9,690 nucleotides of DNA, taken from positions 1-9,690 of the forward strand of contig CANHXV010000069.1 in assembly GCA_947464665.1 (NCBI GenBank), in the 5' to 3' direction. Of this stretch, positions 6,915 to 9,690 are shown in pieces; position 1 is the stretch's first letter, and each line of letters starts with the position of its first letter. The translations under genes and the position numbers were made by a program. Source of the DNA: Comamonadaceae bacterium (GTDB lineage: Bacteria; Pseudomonadota; Gammaproteobacteria; Burkholderiales; Burkholderiaceae_C). The notes beneath the pieces are model-generated. The model had not been told where the DNA came from, made no database searches, and worked only from the letters and a program-made list of their open reading frames with translations.

Positions 6915-7496
6915 TCAGCGCTTGTTCTCGGTGGCAAGGTTGCTCAAATCAATCAAGGCTGGCGGAGGGTTGATCCTCATATCATTGGCAACGGCGACCT
7001 GATCAGGGTGAGTACATTCATCGGCCAATCGCCTTCCATTTTTTTGATCCATCAACATGGACTTGTTGGCCAACTGCAACCAGACAGCCCCAGCCTTTTC
7101 ATCTTCTAATCGGATGGCCCCCGTGCTGGTTGCGACTGGGCGCATGCGGTATTTATAGCCCTTGCTTTGCACATCAAAGTAGCCAGGCGCATTGGCATCG
7201 GCCGTCATGCGAATGGATGCACCTAGCTCACATGGTAAGTGGCCAACATGCACGCGCTCAGCAATGCTGAGTTCTTGCGGGGCCAAAGGTAGATCAAGTG
7301 GCTTTGCAGTCACATTGCGTTTGCCTGGCTCGTTTTTCTTGATGGAATTGGGCGCCGGTGGCTTTGCCACAGGTTTTGTGTGGGCCTCTTTTTTGACGCC
7401 TCCATTTACATCTTTAGATGATTGCGCTTTCGCCAAATTAAATCCTAAGCTCGAAAGACTGGCTAAGAGTAGCAAGAAGAATTTCAATTGGCACAT
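6915..7496 (-). CDS. Secreted (periplasmic) protein of unknown function
   Basis: A 193-residue protein that I cannot assign to a function. It begins with a typical Sec signal peptide: Lys5, a hydrophobic run from residue 6 to about 21, and a likely signal-peptidase I cut after AKA (22-24). A Lys/Pro/Ala-rich, probably disordered linker follows (about 28-75). The C-terminal domain (about 76-170) carries two cysteines, Cys89 and Cys161, which could form a disulfide. Conspicuous stretches are YRMRPV (116-121), TGAIRLED (125-132), VWLQLANKSMLM (138-149) and NGRRLADEC (153-161). The pattern of an oxidised beta-rich domain ending in -R-x-A-D-x-C loosely recalls MliC-type lysozyme inhibitors, but the resemblance is weak. 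The ATG (7494-7496) overlaps the end of the upstream lyase gene by 13 bases and has a GGAG seven bases ahead, so it is translated as part of the mdh-lyase-acnB transcript. Confidence 0.8.
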   Translation of the reverse strand: MCQLKFFLLLLASLSSLGFNLAKAQSSKDVNGGVKKEAHTKPVAKPPAPNSIKKNEPGKRNVTAKPLDLPLAPQELSIAERVHVGHLPCELGASIRMTADANAPGYFDVQSKGYKYRMRPVATSTGAIRLEDEKAGAVWLQLANKSMLMDQKNGRRLADECTHPDQVAVANDMRINPPPALIDLSNLATENKR

Positions 7497-8479
7497 GTGG
7501 TCTCTCCAAAATAGGATTGAACCGACTCGGGCAAATCTCTTCCCGTTTGATGAGCGCGTTCAAGCACTTGCCAAAAGAATCGATAGCTTGCGCGATCATG
7601 CAATTGGCCGCCAAAACTCACGGGCGCCCAATCTGCACGACAAGCTGTTTCGATCAACTCTGCAGCTTGTTCAATCTCATGTGCACTTGGGGCAAAGGCT
7701 TCCACCACAGGCCTGATTTGACTGGGGTGAATACTCCACATGCGCGTGTAGCCTAAATCGCGAGAAGCTTTTAAGGCCGCCAATTTAATGGCTTCTAAAT
7801 CGCTGAATTCTGTGACCACGCAGTGCGATGGCACTTTGCCGTGTGCATGGCATGCACTGGCTATTTCCAATTTGGCTCGCAAAACCAGGGGGTGCGTGAA
7901 TTGTCCTTCGACCCCCATGCCACTTGCGGGTATGGCACCGCCGTGGGCAGAAACAAAATCCATGAGTCCAAAACTCAAGGATTGCACGCGAGGATGTGAG
8001 GCAATGTCAAAGGCGCGGTGAACTGCTGCTGGCGACTCAATCAAGACATGCAATGGTAAAGTCAGCGCACCTGCTTGTTTCAAAGCTTCTGCCGCTGTGT
8101 CTACATCGGCAATACACTCCACCTTGGGAATCATCACATGCCTCAATTGGCGATGGGCATTCCCCACAATCAGGTTGACGTCATTGAAAAATGAAGGGTG
8201 ATCAACAGGATGCACTCGAACAGCCACCCTGGCTTCATTCGCTGCACTGCTTGCAATTTCTTTGACCAAATGAGCGTGCTCAATTTCACCACCTACAGGG
8301 GCACCATCTTCACAGTCCAAAGTCACATCGAAGACGCAGGCCCCAAACTCTTGCGTCATTTCCGCTTGCAGTTGCAAGCTTTTGCGCATCCGCACTTCAA
8401 CGCCACTGTAGTGATCACACACAGGCAAAAGCATGCCTGAAGCTTGTGATCCCAGAAGAATGTCGCGCGGATGCTTCAC
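7484..8479 (-). CDS. HpcH/HpaI-family CoA-ester lyase (malyl-CoA / citramalyl-CoA lyase-like)
   Basis: A 331-residue TIM-barrel enzyme of the citrate lyase beta / malyl-CoA lyase family. Members make or cleave a C-C bond between glyoxylate or pyruvate and acetyl- or propionyl-CoA, or cleave (S)-citramalyl-CoA, with Mg2+. Seen: LDCEDG (54-59), the CoA/acid-binding Arg88 in VAVRVHPVDH, IPKVE (117-121), the Mg2+ ligands Glu148 (LIESP) and Asp174 (GLMDF), and the family's MWSIHPSQI (247-255). The C-terminal extension (about 265-331) resembles the CoA-covering segment of malyl-CoA lyases. Start: GTG at 8477-8479, protein MKHPRDIL, 15 bases after the mdh stop with only a weak GAAG ribosome site, so coupling to mdh translation is likely. 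Position between malate dehydrogenase and aconitase suggests a link between TCA intermediates and acetyl-CoA/glyoxylate, but the true substrate cannot be decided from sequence; citryl-CoA is less likely without citE/citF neighbours. Confidence 0.88.
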   Translation of the reverse strand: MKHPRDILLGSQASGMLLPVCDHYSGVEVRMRKSLQLQAEMTQEFGACVFDVTLDCEDGAPVGGEIEHAHLVKEIASSAANEARVAVRVHPVDHPSFFNDVNLIVGNAHRQLRHVMIPKVECIADVDTAAEALKQAGALTLPLHVLIESPAAVHRAFDIASHPRVQSLSFGLMDFVSAHGGAIPASGMGVEGQFTHPLVLRAKLEIASACHAHGKVPSHCVVTEFSDLEAIKLAALKASRDLGYTRMWSIHPSQIRPVVEAFAPSAHEIEQAAELIETACRADWAPVSFGGQLHDRASYRFFWQVLERAHQTGRDLPESVQSYFGETTCAN

Positions 8480-8494
8480 GAAAGTGTCTTCTAA

Positions 8495-9481
8495 TTAGAG
8501 CAAGTGAGCCACGCCTGCTTGCTCGTCTGTCAACTCTTTCAAAGTTTTGTCGATACAAGCTTGGCTGAAGGCATCAATTTCTAAACCTTCGACCACTTTG
8601 TATTCGCCGTTCACGCATGTGACGGGAAAGCCGAACATGACGTCTTTGGGAATACCGTACCAGCCTTGTGAAGGAATGCCCATGGTGACCCAATGGCCGT
8701 TGGTGCCCAATGCCCAATCACGCATGTGATCGATGGCGGCATTGGCTGCAGAGGCGGCAGATGACAAACCACGCGCTTCAATGATCGCGGCACCACGTTT
8801 GCCAACTGTAGGCAAGAACACGTTGGCATTCCACTCTTGGTCGTTGATCATGGTCTTCACAGATTGGCCGTTGATGGTGGCAAAACGATAATCGGCGTAC
8901 ATGGTGGGAGAGTGGTTTCCCCAAACGCACAATTTCTGAATGTCAGCAACTGCTTTGCCGGTTTTGGCTGCAATTTGGGATGCAGCACGGTTGTGGTCCA
9001 AGCGCAGCATGGCTGTGAAGTTACCGGGTTTGAGATTCGGCGCGCTCTTCATGGCGATATAGGCATTGGTGTTAGCGGGGTTGCCGACCACTAAAACTTT
9101 GACATTGCGTGAAGCCACAGCGTTCAAAGCTTTGCCTTGTGCCGTAAAGATGGCGCCATTGATAGCGAGCAACTCTGCGCGCTCCATACCAGGGCCGCGA
9201 GGACGTGAACCCACCAACAACGCGTAGTCGGTGTCTTTGAAAGCTGTCATGGGGTCTGAATGAGCTTCCATGCCCGCCAACAGTGGAAAAGCACAATCGT
9301 CCAACTCCATCATCACGCCTTTGAGAGCTTTTTGGGCTTTTTCGTCGGGGATTTCAAGTAATTGCAAGATCACGGGCTGATCTTTGCCCAACATTTCGCC
9401 AGAGGCGATACGGAACAACAGTGCGTAACCAATTTGACCAGCTGCACCAGTGACGGCTACGCGAACAGGCTTCTTGCTCAT
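8495..9481 (-). CDS. mdh: Malate dehydrogenase (NAD-dependent, cytosolic type)
   Basis: A 328-residue cytoplasmic TCA-cycle enzyme oxidising malate to oxaloacetate with NAD+. Seen: the nucleotide-binding loop GAAGQIG (12-18), the acidic end of beta-2 in LLEIPD (41-46), the mobile substrate loop GSRPRGPGMER (91-101) with arginines 93, 95 and 101, VGNPANTNA (132-140), RLDHNRA (160-166) with Asp162 and Arg165, and the catalytic His190 in WGNHSPTMYAD. This is the MDH type 2 family, about 325-330 residues, common in Burkholderiales and related to eukaryotic cytosolic MDH rather than the E. coli enzyme. ATG at 9479-9481 has GGAG (plus-strand 9490-9493) eight bases ahead. It is the first gene of the leftward cluster and is preceded by a promoter, palindrome and 5' hairpin. 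No unusual residues were noticed. Confidence 0.98.
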   Translation of the reverse strand: MSKKPVRVAVTGAAGQIGYALLFRIASGEMLGKDQPVILQLLEIPDEKAQKALKGVMMELDDCAFPLLAGMEAHSDPMTAFKDTDYALLVGSRPRGPGMERAELLAINGAIFTAQGKALNAVASRNVKVLVVGNPANTNAYIAMKSAPNLKPGNFTAMLRLDHNRAASQIAAKTGKAVADIQKLCVWGNHSPTMYADYRFATINGQSVKTMINDQEWNANVFLPTVGKRGAAIIEARGLSSAASAANAAIDHMRDWALGTNGHWVTMGIPSQGWYGIPKDVMFGFPVTCVNGEYKVVEGLEIDAFSQACIDKTLKELTDEQAGVAHLL

Positions 9482-9512
9482 GAGGAGAACTCCAAATAGT
9501 GATTAAAAAAGG

Positions 9513-9559
9513 ATGGGACAGAGTTTACCCTCGAAAACCCACAATGGGCTCTGTCTTAT
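9513..9559 (-). promoter_or_regulatory. Inverted repeat forming a hairpin at the predicted 5' end of the mdh mRNA
   Basis: GACAGAG at 9517-9523 is perfectly complementary to CTCTGTC at 9549-9555. An inner CCC (9528-9530) pairs with GGG (9546-9548) across a short bulge. On the minus-strand transcript this is a stem of 7 plus 3 bp with a large loop. It is followed a few bases later by a six-U tract (plus-strand A run 9505-9510). It starts almost exactly at the transcription start expected from the promoter at 9562-9591. It could protect the 5' end of the mRNA or, less likely, act as an attenuator. Pairing is seen directly; the role is inferred. Confidence 0.45.
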
Positions 9560-9560
9560 G

Positions 9561-9572
9561 TCTTATAGAAGA
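9561..9572. promoter_or_regulatory. Imperfect palindrome TCTTATAGAAGA, candidate operator of the mdh operon
   Basis: TCTTATAGAAGA differs by one base from the perfect palindrome TCTTATATAAGA found between the DUF3579 gene and argD. The symmetry extends outward imperfectly: around the same centre, 10 of 14 base pairs match from 9553 to 9580. A further direct copy of TCTTAT lies at 9554-9559. The site overlaps the predicted -10 box of the mdh promoter, the usual position for a repressor. The regulator gene may lie just right of the window, but that is inferred from typical gene order near mdh/sdh in Burkholderiales. Confidence 0.5.
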
Positions 9573-9591
9573 TATGATACGAGCTTGACAA
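9562..9591 (-). promoter_or_regulatory. Candidate sigma-70 promoter of the mdh-lyase-acnB cluster
   Basis: On the minus strand TTGTCA (plus-strand 9586-9591, five of six matches to -35) and TATAAG (plus-strand 9562-9567, five of six matches to -10) are separated by 18 bases. Transcription would begin near 9555, leaving a leader of about 75 nt before the mdh ATG. On the plus strand a perfect TTGACA lies at 9585-9590, but no -10 box sits at a proper distance from it. TATGAT at 9573-9578 is a possible plus-strand -10 with a poor -35. A divergent gene to the right is therefore conceivable. Confidence 0.4.
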
Positions 9592-9690
9592 AGAACTGAC
9601 GCAATTGCGTTCGAACCATAAATAACTGGCCACCCTTCCTACGCCCTCCTTCCACAGCCCTGACGGTGCCTCCTACAGCGGTGGTGATGC
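9592..9690. other. Right-edge stretch with no confidently callable gene
   Basis: The last 99 bases are pyrimidine-rich on the plus strand from 9627. One plus-strand frame is open to the window end and contains GTG at 9666 and ATG at 9687, which could be the start of a rightward gene, but neither has a recognisable ribosome-binding site. In many Burkholderiales a GntR-type regulator or sdhC begins here, divergent from mdh, so such a start is plausible but unsupported by the bases visible. Confidence 0.3.

Noticed and set aside
7192..7716. 174-residue plus-strand reading frame spanning the secreted-protein and lyase genes
   Set aside because: It lies antisense to two well-supported genes that overlap each other, has no ribosome-binding site or recognisable domain, and is a shadow of their codon usage.
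9563..9619. 18-residue minus-strand ORF (MVRTQLRQFF...) upstream of mdh as a leader peptide
   Set aside because: It covers the predicted promoter itself, so it would not be on the mdh transcript, and it has no ribosome-binding site.
9666..9690. Start of a rightward GntR-regulator or sdhC gene at the window edge
   Set aside because: Only eight or fewer codons are visible, with no ribosome-binding site; expected from typical gene order but not supported by the sequence, so it is not called as a CDS.

Overview
The window looks like ordinary chromosome from a betaproteobacterium of the Burkholderiales, most likely the family Comamonadaceae (Limnohabitans/Rhodoferax-like freshwater bacteria are the closest match I can suggest). 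This rests on the gene neighbourhoods rpsT / DUF3579 / argD-argF and mdh / CoA-ester lyase / small secreted protein / acnB, on the 328-residue cytosolic-type malate dehydrogenase, on the AcnB-type aconitase, and on moderate G+C judged by eye. Genus is not determinable from this sequence alone. I see no mobile elements, CRISPR arrays, tRNA or rRNA genes.

Left part (1-2920): the 3' end of rpsT (ribosomal protein bS20) reads rightward into a strong, probably bidirectional hairpin terminator. Facing it is a small DUF3579 gene on the minus strand. A 166-bp divergent intergenic region follows, holding a perfect 12-bp palindrome and a GC hairpin. The rightward pair argD-argF comes next, overlapping by one base (TAATG). 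These encode acetylornithine aminotransferase and ornithine carbamoyltransferase, two steps from N-acetylglutamate semialdehyde towards arginine.

Middle (2970-4190): an FAD-dependent aromatic-ring monooxygenase of the salicylate hydroxylase / 3-hydroxybenzoate 6-hydroxylase type, on the minus strand, convergent with argF. It has no partner catabolic genes in view. The terminator of the upstream aconitase gene lies only 17 bases before its longest possible start.

Right part (4266-9481): a compact leftward gene set transcribed in the order mdh, HpcH/HpaI-family CoA-ester lyase, secreted protein of unknown function, acnB. Gaps are 15 nt, a 13-nt overlap and 57 nt, ending at a 12-bp-stem terminator. 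The malate dehydrogenase, the aconitase and a probable malyl-/citramalyl-CoA-type lyase tie this cluster to the TCA cycle and to glyoxylate/acetyl-CoA exchange. Upstream of mdh (9482-9690) is a control region with a promoter overlapping a palindrome, an inverted repeat at the predicted 5' end of the mRNA, and a stretch in which no gene can be confidently called.

The main unexplained signal is that the mdh control region and the argD control region carry nearly the same palindrome (TCTTATAGAAGA and TCTTATATAAGA). This suggests one shared regulator for a TCA operon and either the arginine operon or the DUF3579 gene. I found no evidence of a novel multi-gene system; the window is mainly housekeeping metabolism with a few uncharacterised proteins.
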